Part shown: positions 45,508-55,065 of the stretch, in pieces | Layout of the letters: each line of letters starts with the position of its first letter | Numbering within the stretch: the first letter of the stretch is position 1 | Source of the DNA: G963663615 sp963663615 | Lineage (GTDB): Bacteria; Bacteroidota; Ignavibacteria; Ignavibacteriales; Melioribacteraceae | Direction of reading: 5' to 3' | Length of the DNA: 64,000 nucleotides | NCBI GenBank assembly: GCA_963663615.1 | Contig: OY760517.1 | Coordinates: 806,001-870,000 of the forward strand | Program-made: the position numbers and the translations under genes | Notes under the pieces: generated by a model | The model's database searches: none | What the model saw: the letters and a program-made list of their open reading frames with translations, nothing else | Told to the model about the DNA's origin: nothing

Positions 45508-48500
45508 ATGAAAAATATCAGATATTTCCTTCTTACGTTTTTTATTATGGCGGGCAGTTTTTCTGCCCAGTCTTTTACAGGAAAAATTAACTCATCTCCT
45601 TCAACCGAACCACTTCAGGTTAATAACCTTAATGTTTTTGCTGTTATGGTTGAGTTTCAGGAGGATGACGACAATGTAACATTTGGGGATGGTACCTTTG
45701 GCTCAATCTATTCAGGCGATAATGCAACTTCGCAGGATATTATTGATCCGCTACCTCATGATAAACTTTATTTTGAGAACCATCTCTATTTTGCACAAAA
45801 TTATTTTAAAAAAGTTTCGGACGGTAAATTTACAATCGATTTTACAGTTTTTGATAATGTTATTACCGTTTCCCAAACCATGCGTAATTATTCACCCCCT
45901 CCACGTGAATCGGATGACCTTACAAATGTTGCCGGTTTTGCCAAAGAAGTTTGGACAATTGTTGAGCAGCAATATGGTGGGCAGGTTGATTTTAGCCAGT
46001 ACGATGTATTTGCTATTTTCCATGCTGGTGTTGGGCGTGATGTAAATTTACCCGGCTCAATTGGTAACGAACGCGATCTTCCTTCGGTCTATTTAAGCGA
46101 AAGTACGCTAAAAAATATTTATGGTGATGATTTTACCACTCTTGTTCAGGGTGTTGACGGCTTAAACCATACAATGGTATTGCCGTGTACCGAATCAAGA
46201 GAGATTAGTACGGTGGGCGGTTCTACTTTGCTTGAGCTTAGTATTAATGGTTTGATTGTTTCTTCAGTTGCGAGTCATCTTGGCTTGCCAGACCTGTTCA
46301 ATACTGAAACGGGACTTAGTGCAATTGGACGTTTTGGATTGATGGATGGTCAGTCAATTTTTGCTTTTGGCGGTTTATTTCCTCCGGAGCCTTCTCCATG
46401 GGAAAAAATGTATCTTGGCTGGATTGATCCTGTTGAGGTAACCAATGAATCATTGGTTAGCCTTACTACCAGATTAAAAGCAACCGGTAGCGATACATCC
46501 TATATAAAAATTCCTATAAACTCGAAAGAGTATTACCTTGTTGAAAACAGGCAACGTGATGCCGAGGGTGATGGGTGTAATCTTACATACTACTCCAACG
46601 GAGACTACAGTTTACAGAGATTTACAAAAGATACTACATGGTTTGCCAGTTATGCTGTTGATTCGGCTAAAGGTGTGGTTGTAAATGTAGATGAATTTGA
46701 CTGGGCTGTTCCAGGAAGTGGTGTTGTTGTTTGGCATATTGATGAATCTGTTATTGAAGCTAAAATGGCAACTAACGATATTAACAACGACAAAACAAGA
46801 CGTGGTGTTGATGTTGAAGAAGCTGATGGTGTGCAGGATATTGGTGAAACTTTCTATACTGCTCTTGGTGATGAAGTTATTGGTGAGGGTAGTGAGGAAG
46901 ACTTATGGTATTCATCGAATGAAGCCAAACTTTACGAAAATGAATTTTCACCTTACAGTAAACCAAATACATATTCCAACTTGGGTGGTAACAGTTTAAT
47001 TTCCGTTACTGATTTTTCAGATATTGCCAACAAAATGACTTTCAAAGTTAGTTTTGGCGATAACTCAATTGAAAAGGTATTGAGTTCTTCTGTTCAAAAT
47101 ACAAGCTCAGCAAGGGAAGTTGTTCCGTTTTACGATAATAACAGTAATATTGATGGCTTTGTTGTTGGAACTGATGATTCAAAAGTTCAGATTTATGACG
47201 CTGATTTTAACCTTGAAGCAGAGCTTGATTATCAAAACAAGTATGTTATTCCTTTTAATACCGATTTTGGGAAACATCTTTTAGTAGTAGGTGACCATTT
47301 TAGAATTTACAAACAGCTAAATAATGGAAGCTGGGAAGCTGTGGTTACAGATGCTGTTGTAAATGAAACCATTACAAGTAATGTTGTATTTTATAGAAAT
47401 ACCTCATCTAAAATTACTTTTGTATTTGGTACTTCAAATGGAAATGTTAATACATACACTTATGAAGTAATACCAAATGATTATACAACAACAAGAACTG
47501 AAATTAGTGTATCAAGCGAATCGATTCATTTTGTAAATACTAATGATTCAGGCTTTTTCTTTGCAGTTGCCAATGATCTTTATTATTACGGCAATTCAGT
47601 TACGTTGCAAAGAAGCGGATCCATTTCCCAAACTGCTTCTGTTAATACTGCATCAGGTGATAATTATGAAATACTATTAGCTGGTGATTTAATTAACTCG
47701 ATGGGTGTATTAAAGTCTGGTGAAAGCTACAAAGGTTTTCCTCTATACGGTGATATTAAGATTGCAAGATTCGCATTAGCTGAAAAAGGCGGAGACGTTT
47801 CTATCGCTTATGCATCACAAAATAAAGTATTTGCCTGTAACTTGCAGGGTTCCATGGATGAGAATTATCCTGTTGCACTTGAGGATACTGTTAATTTAAC
47901 ATCTACAGTCCTTTCGTTCGACATAACAGAAGATGGAGCTGAAGACCTGTTTACTATTTCAACTGATGGTATAATATACGCATTTGATGGATTATCAGGT
48001 GAAATGATCAGCGGATTTCCATTAACAGCAGGTAAACAGCAAGTTGAAAATTATGGTATGAGCATCTATTCAAATGATTCAGGCACATTTCTTTCTGTTC
48101 TTTCTGATGACGGCAGTTTTGAATACTGGATGATTTCAGAACTGAAAAACAAGAAAGGATGGCTTAATGTAAATGGTGGTAATTATTCCGGAGTGTATGA
48201 ACTATCTGATCAGTCAAGTGCTGGTTCTGATTATTTCCCTTCGGCAAAAGTTTACAACTGGCCTAATCCTGTATATGATGAATTAACCAACATAAGATAT
48301 TATGTTAGTGAAGATAGTAATATAAGTATAAAAATATTCGATCTTGGTGGTGAGCTTGTTCGTGAACTAAAAGATTTTGCAAGAGGCGGATTTGATAATG
48401 AAACAGTTTGGTATGTTGATAATGTTCAGTCTGGTGTTTACTTTGCCAGGGTAGAGGTTAACAGTATCGAATCTGGTAAATCCGATTACAAAATTATCAA

Positions 48501-48519
48501 GATTGCAGTTATAAAATAA
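45508..48519 (+). CDS. M6-like metalloprotease homologue with lost HExxH motif, T9SS-type C-terminus
   Basis: 1003 residues with a signal peptide. The order of blocks is that of immune-inhibitor-A-like M6 proteases: VFAVMVEFQED, YFKKVSDGKFTIDFTVFD, YDVFAIFHAGVGRD, GLPDLFNTETG and GVVVWHIDE. Where active enzymes have HExxHxLGLPDLY this protein has SSVASHLGLPDLF at 252-264, so both zinc His and the catalytic Glu are replaced and it should be inactive as a protease. The end (NWPNPVYDELTNIRYYVSEDSNISIKIFDLGGELV ... SGVYFARVEV) is a T9SS sorting domain. It begins 9 bases after porV. Confidence 0.85.
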   Translation: MKNIRYFLLTFFIMAGSFSAQSFTGKINSSPSTEPLQVNNLNVFAVMVEFQEDDDNVTFGDGTFGSIYSGDNATSQDIIDPLPHDKLYFENHLYFAQNYFKKVSDGKFTIDFTVFDNVITVSQTMRNYSPPPRESDDLTNVAGFAKEVWTIVEQQYGGQVDFSQYDVFAIFHAGVGRDVNLPGSIGNERDLPSVYLSESTLKNIYGDDFTTLVQGVDGLNHTMVLPCTESREISTVGGSTLLELSINGLIVSSVASHLGLPDLFNTETGLSAIGRFGLMDGQSIFAFGGLFPPEPSPWEKMYLGWIDPVEVTNESLVSLTTRLKATGSDTSYIKIPINSKEYYLVENRQRDAEGDGCNLTYYSNGDYSLQRFTKDTTWFASYAVDSAKGVVVNVDEFDWAVPGSGVVVWHIDESVIEAKMATNDINNDKTRRGVDVEEADGVQDIGETFYTALGDEVIGEGSEEDLWYSSNEAKLYENEFSPYSKPNTYSNLGGNSLISVTDFSDIANKMTFKVSFGDNSIEKVLSSSVQNTSSAREVVPFYDNNSNIDGFVVGTDDSKVQIYDADFNLEAELDYQNKYVIPFNTDFGKHLLVVGDHFRIYKQLNNGSWEAVVTDAVVNETITSNVVFYRNTSSKITFVFGTSNGNVNTYTYEVIPNDYTTTRTEISVSSESIHFVNTNDSGFFFAVANDLYYYGNSVTLQRSGSISQTASVNTASGDNYEILLAGDLINSMGVLKSGESYKGFPLYGDIKIARFALAEKGGDVSIAYASQNKVFACNLQGSMDENYPVALEDTVNLTSTVLSFDITEDGAEDLFTISTDGIIYAFDGLSGEMISGFPLTAGKQQVENYGMSIYSNDSGTFLSVLSDDGSFEYWMISELKNKKGWLNVNGGNYSGVYELSDQSSAGSDYFPSAKVYNWPNPVYDELTNIRYYVSEDSNISIKIFDLGGELVRELKDFARGGFDNETVWYVDNVQSGVYFARVEVNSIESGKSDYKIIKIAVIK

Positions 48520-48525
48520 AATTTG

Positions 48526-48573
48526 CAGGTATGGAGTTTTGCCGGTATGCTAATATACTGGCAAGCTTACCTG
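48526..48573. repeat. Intergenic nested hairpin
   Basis: An inner 10-bp stem TTGCCGGTAT/ATACTGGCAA (48539-48548 and 48555-48564, one wobble) is nested in CAGGT/ACCTG arms, right after the M6-like gene. No T run follows; it may mark the mRNA end. Confidence 0.5.
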
Positions 48574-48624
48574 AAATAGTGTCAAGTCAATTTCCCTTTT
48601 AAAATTTTAAGTATCAAGATCAGT

Positions 48625-51600
48625 ATGAAAACTAAATTTTTCCTTTCTATATTATTAGTGTTGAGTTATGTTGTTTCGGGTCAGATAAATGAGTATTACC
48701 CTGAGTACAAGTGGTACACCATTGAAGGAGAGCATGTCTCTGTACATTACCATGAGGGTACCGAGTTTACTGCTAAAACTATAGCAAAGATAGGTGATGA
48801 AGTTTGGGGACCAATTACTTCTCTTTACGAATATGAGCCGGAACGTGTTCATTATGTAATTAAGGATATTGATGATTACTCAAATGGTGCAACGTTTTTC
48901 TTCGATAACAAGATTGAAATTTGGGCTTCAGCTCTTGATTTCGATTTGCGAGGTACTCATAACTGGTTGCGAAATGTAATCTCTCATGAGTTTACTCACA
49001 TGGTTCAAATACAGGCATTGATGAAGGTTGGACGAAGAGTTCCTGCACTCTATCTGCAATTTTTGAACTATGAAGAGAAAAGACGTCCGGATATTTTATA
49101 CGGATTTCCAAACGTAGTGGTATCGTATCCTCTTGCAACATTAAATATTCCAGCCTGGTTTGCTGAAGGTACCGCACAGTATATGCGTGAAGAGTTTAAT
49201 TATGATAATTGGGATACCCACCGTGATATGATTTTGCGTAGTTATGTGCTGGATGGCAATATGCTTACATGGAACCAGATGGGTGTATTTGGTAAAACCA
49301 GTTTGGGTAACGAATCAGTTTACAATAGCGGATTTGCCCTAACGAAATATATTTCGCATAAATATGGTGAGGATAAATTAAGAGAAATTACGCGCTCTCT
49401 TGCCAAATGGAATCATGTTACTATTGATGCAGCTTTTGAAGATGTACTTGGTAAAGATGGTATAGAAATTTATAATGAATGGAAAGCTTATCTTGAAGCC
49501 GACTACGGTAAAAGAATTGCCGATGTTCAGGCTAATGAAGTTAAGGGTGAAATGATTGGCAAAATTGGGTTTGGTAACTTTTATCCGCAGTTTAGTGAAG
49601 ATGGTAAAAAGATTTACTATATCTCGAACAAGTATGCCGATTATTTTATGACAAGTTTGTTTGAGTATGATATTGAGAAGAAGGAAGAAAAAATGATTCA
49701 GAAGGGTGTACGCTCAACTGTTAGCAAAATACCCGGAACTGATAAAATTATATATTCCAAGCTTAGTGAAGATAACCCGAAGTGGACAAACATTAATGAT
49801 CTGTATGTTTACGATATGTCGGAGGAGGAAGAAACCAGAATTACTTTTGGTTTGCGTGCAAATAATCCTGTTGTTAGTCCGGATGGTAAAAGTATAGTAT
49901 TCCTTTTCCAGAAAGATGGTACTACTAATCTTGGTAAAGTTGATATCGATGGTAAAAACTTTATGCCTCTAACCAAGTTTACCGATGGTGTTCAGGTTTA
50001 CCATCCTGCATTTACACCTGATAGCAAAACAGTCTATTTTGGACACAGTTATCACGAAGGCAGAGATATTGCCAAAGTAAATACAGACGGTACAGGTTTT
50101 GAGTTTGTACTGAATGAGTATTATGACGAGCGTAATGCCTTGCTTAAAGGCGATAAAATGTATTACTCTTCTGATGAAACCGGTATCTTTAACATATACT
50201 GCATGGATTTGAAAACCGGTAAAAAGGAAAGACTTACCAACGTAACTGGTGGTGCTTTTATGCCTGATATTGATGAAAATGGCAATATTGCTTATGCTGG
50301 TTATACATCAACAGGTTACAAGTTGTTTTACTTGCCATCGGATGATACCAAACAGGTTGATGATGCGAAACATTACGAAAGATTTCCTAACTGGCCAATT
50401 GGTTCAAAAACTATGAATGGTGATATGGCTAAGTCCGATTTCAAATCTTTCCGTGATTTTAAGGATAAAAATATTCCTGCTCCCGAGGCTATTCCTTACA
50501 AGGGAACATTTACCGATATATTGTTCTTCCCTTACATAAGAGTTGATAATTATACTACTTCGAATAACTTCCTTGACAGAATTAAGCCGGGCTTGTTTGT
50601 TACTTCAACTGATATGCTTAACCGTTATTCCATATTTGCGGGTGCGTCCATGAACAAACGTTTTGAACGCGATTTGTTCCTTCAGTTTGATTATCGTAAC
50701 AGATTACCTTTATTGTTTGATATTGGTCTTAAACCAACACTTGGTGTTGAAATTTACAGTGTTAGCCGTAAGTCGGATCAATCTCTTACTTTCGATCCTC
50801 AAGACCCGAGTCAGGATGTTACAACCGAAATAACTTACGATTTATTCGAGGTTGATTTTGTTGTTAAACATAAGATATTTAATCCGAGCAATGAGCTTGA
50901 CCTTAGATTTATATATAGTAAATACGCCAATACTATTAGCAGTTTTACAATACCTATTAGTGGTGAATTATACCCAACCACATCCAACGATTATTTGAAA
51001 GGTAAACACTTCAGACTTACTTTTACGCATAGTGGTAAGTTACCAAGTCGTTATTCGGATATTAACCCGATAGGCAGGGAGGTGGAATTGCAATATACAT
51101 ACGAGATGAATGATTTTAATCCTGAATATGTATATGATGAGGATAGCGGTACACTACTTCAGGTTTTTGAAGGATACGATTTTCACCGTTTGGAATTTAA
51201 CTGGAAAGAACATATTCCGGTTTGGATTAATCAGACGCTAACCTTACAAACAAGATTGGCATCGATCCTAAATAATACTACTGACGACTTCTTCGATTTT
51301 TATCTTGGCGGACTTGTAGGAATGAAATCTTATCCATTCTATTCGGTTAGTGGTAACGAACTTGCATGGTTTAATCTAACATATCGTTTCCCTGTACTTA
51401 CCAGTATTGATAAACGTCTTGCCCAGTTATATGTTGACAAGGTATTCCTGTCAGTATTTGGTGATATTGGTAATGCCTGGAATGGTGATATTCCTGCCTT
51501 TGATGAGTTCAAGAAAGGTGCAGGTGCAGAAGTTCGTGTTAAAATGAACTCGTTCTACCTTTTCCCAACAAGCTTTTTCTTTACAGCTGCCTATTCGTTC

Positions 51601-51699
51601 GACAAGGTTAACCGCTATATTGAAAGCTTTGATGAAACGATTAGCTACGGTAAGGAATGGAATTTTTACGGTGGTATTTTATTCGATTTCTCTTTTTAA
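48625..51699 (+). CDS. Outer-membrane protein with HEFTH peptidase domain, beta-propeller and barrel
   Basis: 1024 residues, signal peptide MKTKFFLSILLVLSYVVSG. Domain 1 (about 20-290) is a gluzincin-like zinc peptidase: SHEFTH (H121, E122, H125) and AWFAEGTAQY (E181) give HExxH plus a Glu 60 residues later, as in peptidase_MA proteins. Domain 2 (about 300-600) has repeated PD40/TolB-like blades (FSEDGKKIYYIS, VSPDGKSIVFLFQ, FTPDSKTVYFG). Domain 3 (about 640-1024) is an outer-membrane barrel, ending in Phe (FYGGILFDFSF). Catalytic residues are intact. It is probably a surface- or periplasm-facing anchored protease or cargo processor. Confidence 0.85.
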   Translation: MKTKFFLSILLVLSYVVSGQINEYYPEYKWYTIEGEHVSVHYHEGTEFTAKTIAKIGDEVWGPITSLYEYEPERVHYVIKDIDDYSNGATFFFDNKIEIWASALDFDLRGTHNWLRNVISHEFTHMVQIQALMKVGRRVPALYLQFLNYEEKRRPDILYGFPNVVVSYPLATLNIPAWFAEGTAQYMREEFNYDNWDTHRDMILRSYVLDGNMLTWNQMGVFGKTSLGNESVYNSGFALTKYISHKYGEDKLREITRSLAKWNHVTIDAAFEDVLGKDGIEIYNEWKAYLEADYGKRIADVQANEVKGEMIGKIGFGNFYPQFSEDGKKIYYISNKYADYFMTSLFEYDIEKKEEKMIQKGVRSTVSKIPGTDKIIYSKLSEDNPKWTNINDLYVYDMSEEEETRITFGLRANNPVVSPDGKSIVFLFQKDGTTNLGKVDIDGKNFMPLTKFTDGVQVYHPAFTPDSKTVYFGHSYHEGRDIAKVNTDGTGFEFVLNEYYDERNALLKGDKMYYSSDETGIFNIYCMDLKTGKKERLTNVTGGAFMPDIDENGNIAYAGYTSTGYKLFYLPSDDTKQVDDAKHYERFPNWPIGSKTMNGDMAKSDFKSFRDFKDKNIPAPEAIPYKGTFTDILFFPYIRVDNYTTSNNFLDRIKPGLFVTSTDMLNRYSIFAGASMNKRFERDLFLQFDYRNRLPLLFDIGLKPTLGVEIYSVSRKSDQSLTFDPQDPSQDVTTEITYDLFEVDFVVKHKIFNPSNELDLRFIYSKYANTISSFTIPISGELYPTTSNDYLKGKHFRLTFTHSGKLPSRYSDINPIGREVELQYTYEMNDFNPEYVYDEDSGTLLQVFEGYDFHRLEFNWKEHIPVWINQTLTLQTRLASILNNTTDDFFDFYLGGLVGMKSYPFYSVSGNELAWFNLTYRFPVLTSIDKRLAQLYVDKVFLSVFGDIGNAWNGDIPAFDEFKKGAGAEVRVKMNSFYLFPTSFFFTAAYSFDKVNRYIESFDETISYGKEWNFYGGILFDFSF

Positions 51700-51726
51700 C
51701 AGTTACAAAAAGATTATTGGTTAATT

Positions 51727-52569
51727 ATGAAAAAGATTATTCTGATATTATTGATTTTTGTCGGTTTTGCTTCTGCTCAGGAAAGTAATACCCAGTTAAT
51801 GAGCGGTAACTTTAATTTCGATAGCCATCTGGCGTTTGATGAAACAAAACCTGATTTGAATGATCCTGCTGTTAAGGCAAGGAAATCGCCAATGTTAGCC
51901 GGATTTTTATCTGCAGTTGTGCCAGGTGCCGGTGAAGTTTACAATGATGATTATCTTACTGCTGCAATATTTTTTGGTGTTGAAGTAGCAGCTGTTTCTG
52001 CAAGTGTAGTGTACAACCAGAAAGGTGATGATGCTACGACTGAATTTGAGGATTATGCTAATGGTCATTGGTCTGTCGACAAGTATGCCGACTGGATTTA
52101 TTATAACAAGTATAATTATGAAAGTGCTACTGATAAAGTTGAGTATGATGAGCTTTTTAATAATGGAAAGGTTAGCTGGAAAGCTTTACACAGGGTAGAG
52201 GATGAAATACCAACATTCTCGCATAACCTTGAGGTTTACGGACATCAGCAGTATTATGAAATGATTGGCAAGTATAAACAGTTCCGTTCAGGTTGGGATG
52301 ATTTTAAGGAAGATTACGAAGCAAACGATTCTGTTTCTCCTAATTTTACCCATTATTCCGGTATGCGTGGCGATGCTAACGATTTGTATAACATTGCAAG
52401 CAAGGCAGTTGTAGTTGTTGTAATAAATCATATTGCCAGTGCTGTTGAAGCTGCGTGGTCGGCTTCAAAGTATAATAAATCGCTTGAAACCAACGTGACT
52501 ATGGAAAAACAGCAGTTTGGATTTAAGACGGATATTTACCCGCAATTGAACGTAAAATATAATTTTTAA
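51727..52569 (+). CDS. Exported DUF5683-like protein
   Basis: 280 residues with a signal peptide (MKKIILILLIFVGFASAQ). The block KSPMLAGFLSAVVPGAGEVYNDDYLTAAIFFGVEVAAVSAS is the P-G-x-G-x-x-Y-N pattern of DUF5683-like proteins of the FCB group, with a second hydrophobic helix at about 225-245. A long acidic and tyrosine-rich middle is unusual. Function unknown. It is 27 bases after the barrel-protease gene, suggesting co-transcription. Confidence 0.75.
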   Translation: MKKIILILLIFVGFASAQESNTQLMSGNFNFDSHLAFDETKPDLNDPAVKARKSPMLAGFLSAVVPGAGEVYNDDYLTAAIFFGVEVAAVSASVVYNQKGDDATTEFEDYANGHWSVDKYADWIYYNKYNYESATDKVEYDELFNNGKVSWKALHRVEDEIPTFSHNLEVYGHQQYYEMIGKYKQFRSGWDDFKEDYEANDSVSPNFTHYSGMRGDANDLYNIASKAVVVVVINHIASAVEAAWSASKYNKSLETNVTMEKQQFGFKTDIYPQLNVKYNF

Positions 52570-52577
52570 GTTTTTAT

Positions 52578-52637
52578 AAAGCCATACACCAGAATATTTA
52601 GTATCTTTGCATAATTTCTGTGTATGGCTTTTTTTAT
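52578..52637 (+). terminator. Terminator with a long loop that may also hold the der promoter
   Basis: A perfect 12-bp stem AAAGCCATACAC (52578-52589) with GTGTATGGCTTT (52620-52631) and a T run to 52635. The 30-base loop is unusually long and contains a TAnnTTTG promoter-like element at 52602-52609. Confidence 0.8.
52602..52609 (+). promoter_or_regulatory. TAnnTTTG -7 element upstream of der
   Basis: TATCTTTG followed by CATAAT matches the Bacteroidota -7 consensus. The transcript would start inside the terminator stem region and run into der 50 bases later. No clear -33 element is seen. Confidence 0.45.
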
Positions 52638-52658
52638 TAATATTTGATGAGTTGAGTG

Positions 52659-53972
52659 ATGAATTTACCTTTAGTAGTAATTGTAGGCAGACCAAATGTA
52701 GGAAAATCTACCTTGTTTAACAGGCTTACAGGTAAAAAGGATGCGATAGTTGATGACCTTAGTGGTGTAACACGTGATAGAAATTATGGTGAAGTTGATT
52801 GGAACGGTAAGTCATTTCGATTAATGGATACAGGTGGCTATGTGCCCGATTCAGCCGATTATTTTGAGGCGGCGATTCGTGAGCAGGTTGAAATAGCACT
52901 TGAAGAAGCAGATGCAATTTTGTTTGTTGCAGATGGCAGATCAGGTATTTCCCCTATTGACGAAGTGATTGGAGATATGTTGCACAAAACTCACAAGCCA
53001 GTCTTTTTGCTTGTGAATAAACTGGATACTCCGGATCTGGAAAATGATAAATATGAGTTTTATAACCTTGGTATAGAGAATGTTTACGATATAGCATCAG
53101 CAAGCGGAAGAAATCTTGGAAACTTCCTTGATGAGCTACTCGATAGTCTGCACTTCCCTTATAATGATGATGAGGAAGATACACGAATGAAGATTTCGTT
53201 TGTGGGAAGACCTAATGTTGGTAAATCATCTCTTACTAATGCCTTGCTGGGTGTTTCAAGGAGTATTGTTACCAATATACCCGGTACTACCAGGGATAGT
53301 ATTAACAGTGTATTAAAGTATTACGGCGAGGAAATTCTTCTTGTTGATACTGCCGGATTACGGCGTAAAAGCAAGGTTAAGGAAAATATTGAGTTTTACT
53401 CTACTGTTAGAACTTATCGTGCTCTTATGGATTGTGATGTTGCAATTGTTATGATTGACGCACAAAGTGGTATTGAAAAGCAGGATATGAGAGTTCTTGA
53501 GGAAGCTGAACGCAGGCGTAAGGGTATTATTATTGCTGTTAACAAATGGGACCTTATTGAAAAAGAAACCAATACTGCCAAAGAGTTTGAAAAGGAACTG
53601 CGTGAAAAAATTCCTACTTTGGGTTATGTACCTGTTATTTTAATTTCAGCACTTGAGAAAAAGCGTATTTACAAACTTGTTGATTTGGCGAAAGAGATAC
53701 ATGTGGAACGCCGTAAAAAAATATCAACAAGGGAATTAAACGATAAACTACTTGAAGAGTTTCTTATTACCCCACCACCAGCATCGCCAACAGGTAAAGA
53801 GGTTAAGATTAAGTACGTTACACAGGTTGGTGAGTATTACCCTATATTTCTTTGTTTTGCCAATAACTCCAAATATATACCGGACTCATATAAACGTTTT
53901 GTTGAGAAAAAAATCCGCGAACATTTTGGCTACAAGGGTATTCCAATGACAGTAAGCTTCAGGGATAAGTAA
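52659..53972 (+). CDS. der: Ribosome assembly GTPase Der (EngA)
   Basis: 437 residues with two GTPase domains and a C-terminal KH-like domain. Domain 1: VIVGRPNVGKSTLFNRL, DTGGY, NKLD. Domain 2: FVGRPNVGKSSLTNALLG, DTAGLRRKSK, NKWD. The usual KH-like end is seen in TGKEVKIKYVTQVGEYYPIFLCFANNSKYIPDSYKRFVEKKIREHFGYKG. It acts in 50S subunit assembly. The start at ATG 52659 is preferred over the GTG at 52656. Confidence 0.97.
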   Translation: MNLPLVVIVGRPNVGKSTLFNRLTGKKDAIVDDLSGVTRDRNYGEVDWNGKSFRLMDTGGYVPDSADYFEAAIREQVEIALEEADAILFVADGRSGISPIDEVIGDMLHKTHKPVFLLVNKLDTPDLENDKYEFYNLGIENVYDIASASGRNLGNFLDELLDSLHFPYNDDEEDTRMKISFVGRPNVGKSSLTNALLGVSRSIVTNIPGTTRDSINSVLKYYGEEILLVDTAGLRRKSKVKENIEFYSTVRTYRALMDCDVAIVMIDAQSGIEKQDMRVLEEAERRRKGIIIAVNKWDLIEKETNTAKEFEKELREKIPTLGYVPVILISALEKKRIYKLVDLAKEIHVERRKKISTRELNDKLLEEFLITPPPASPTGKEVKIKYVTQVGEYYPIFLCFANNSKYIPDSYKRFVEKKIREHFGYKGIPMTVSFRDK

Positions 53973-54591
53973 AATAGGATTTACATAGTTGTGGAAGAGT
54001 TATATCTCCGCATCAATATCGAAAGTTGTGATAAATTATAATGCCATTAAATATCATCAGTTTTTACCCCGTTAGGGGTTTATTCTGTGTAGAAAAGTAT
54101 AAAACAAAATGAGATAATACCCCGTTAGGGGTTACTCATATATTAGTGAAGTATTATAAGAGTAACTGCTACGCAGTAAAATATGATTTTGTATGCAATT
54201 GGTTACACAAGAGCAACTGCTACGCAGTAAATAGATATGCATTGAAATATCTTCTGTTTTACCCCGTTAGGGGTTAGTCTTTTATAGGAAAGTACAGAAT
54301 AAAACGAAATATTACCCTTTTAGGGGTTACTTAATTATTAGCGGTATATTATAAGAAAAACTGCTACGCAGTAAAATCTGATTTTGGATGCAATTGGCTA
54401 CACAAGAGCAACCGCCACGCGAAAAATTGATATGCATTGAAATATCTTCTGTTCTACCCCTTTAGGGTTTATTCTGTGTAGAAAAGTACGGAATAAAAAA
54501 GAAAATACCCCTTTAGGGGTTACTCATGTCTTGAAATATTCAATTGAAGTTCTTAATATATTACTGTGATAATAGATATTGGAGAGGAAAG
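53973..54591. other. Left half of palindrome array, upstream of the RAYT gene
   Basis: Apart from about 90 plain bases after der, this region holds the left half of the A/B palindrome array described in the next entry and the ribosome-binding site GGAGAGG (54581-54587) of the transposase gene. No coding sequence is supported. Confidence 0.85.
54066..54520. repeat. Palindrome array, left block: A-A-B-B-A-A-B-B-A-A
   Basis: Family A is ACCCC-GTTA/TTTA-GGGGT (starts at 54066, 54119, 54261, 54314, 54456 and 54507; one start is degenerate). Family B is ACTGC-TAC-GCAGT or ACCGC-CAC-GCGGT (starts 54165, 54216, 54360 and 54411). Start-to-start spacings are near constant: A to A' 53 (51 once), A' to B 46, B to B' 51, B' to A 45. 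This gives a 195-base period. The copies are direct repeats of one orientation. Confidence 0.92.
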
Positions 54592-55047
54592 ATGGCAAAT
54601 ACCTACACACAAATCTATTTACATTTAATATTTTCTGTAAAATACCGTACAAATCTGATACGTTCTGAGTGGGAGCAAAACTTGTATAACTATATAGTTA
54701 GCATTTTACAAGATAGGTCTCATACAGCGATAGCATTAAATGGCACAGAAGACCACATTCATATTCTAATCGGATTTACTCCCAATGACAAAATTCCTGA
54801 TTTAGTCAAAACAATTAAACAAAATTCTTCCATATGGGTTAAGAAACATAATTATTGTAATGATAAATTTGGTTGGCAGGAGGGTTATGGATGTTTTTCT
54901 TACTCAAAATCTCAGATTGATACAGTAGTTAAATATATCAGGCAACAGAAAGAACACCACAGGGAAAAAACATTTAGAGAAGAATATCTTGAGTTTTTGA
55001 ATAAATTTGGTGTTGAGTATAACGAGAAGTATGTAACAGATATTTGA
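54592..55047 (+). CDS. REP-associated tyrosine transposase (IS200/IS605 TnpA-like)
   Basis: 151 residues from ATG 54592 with GGAGAGG 5-11 bases upstream; an upstream TTG at 54544 is not supported. The Y1 HUH motif is DHIHIL (H55, H57), the catalytic tyrosine Y115 in VVKYIRQQKEHH with Q119 four residues later, and WQEGYGCFSYSKSQIDTVV is the family block. The enzyme nicks and joins single-stranded DNA at hairpins. The flanking palindrome array is the likely substrate. No TnpB gene is present, as expected for RAYTs. It appears intact. Confidence 0.93.
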   Translation: MANTYTQIYLHLIFSVKYRTNLIRSEWEQNLYNYIVSILQDRSHTAIALNGTEDHIHILIGFTPNDKIPDLVKTIKQNSSIWVKKHNYCNDKFGWQEGYGCFSYSKSQIDTVVKYIRQQKEHHREKTFREEYLEFLNKFGVEYNEKYVTDI

Positions 55048-55065
55048 TTGTATTACACAAGAGAA

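Noticed and set aside
46261..46299. A frameshift or sequencing error causing the lost HExxH in the M6-like protein
   Set aside because: The frame is continuous and the following LGLPDL block is in phase, so three separate codon changes would be needed.
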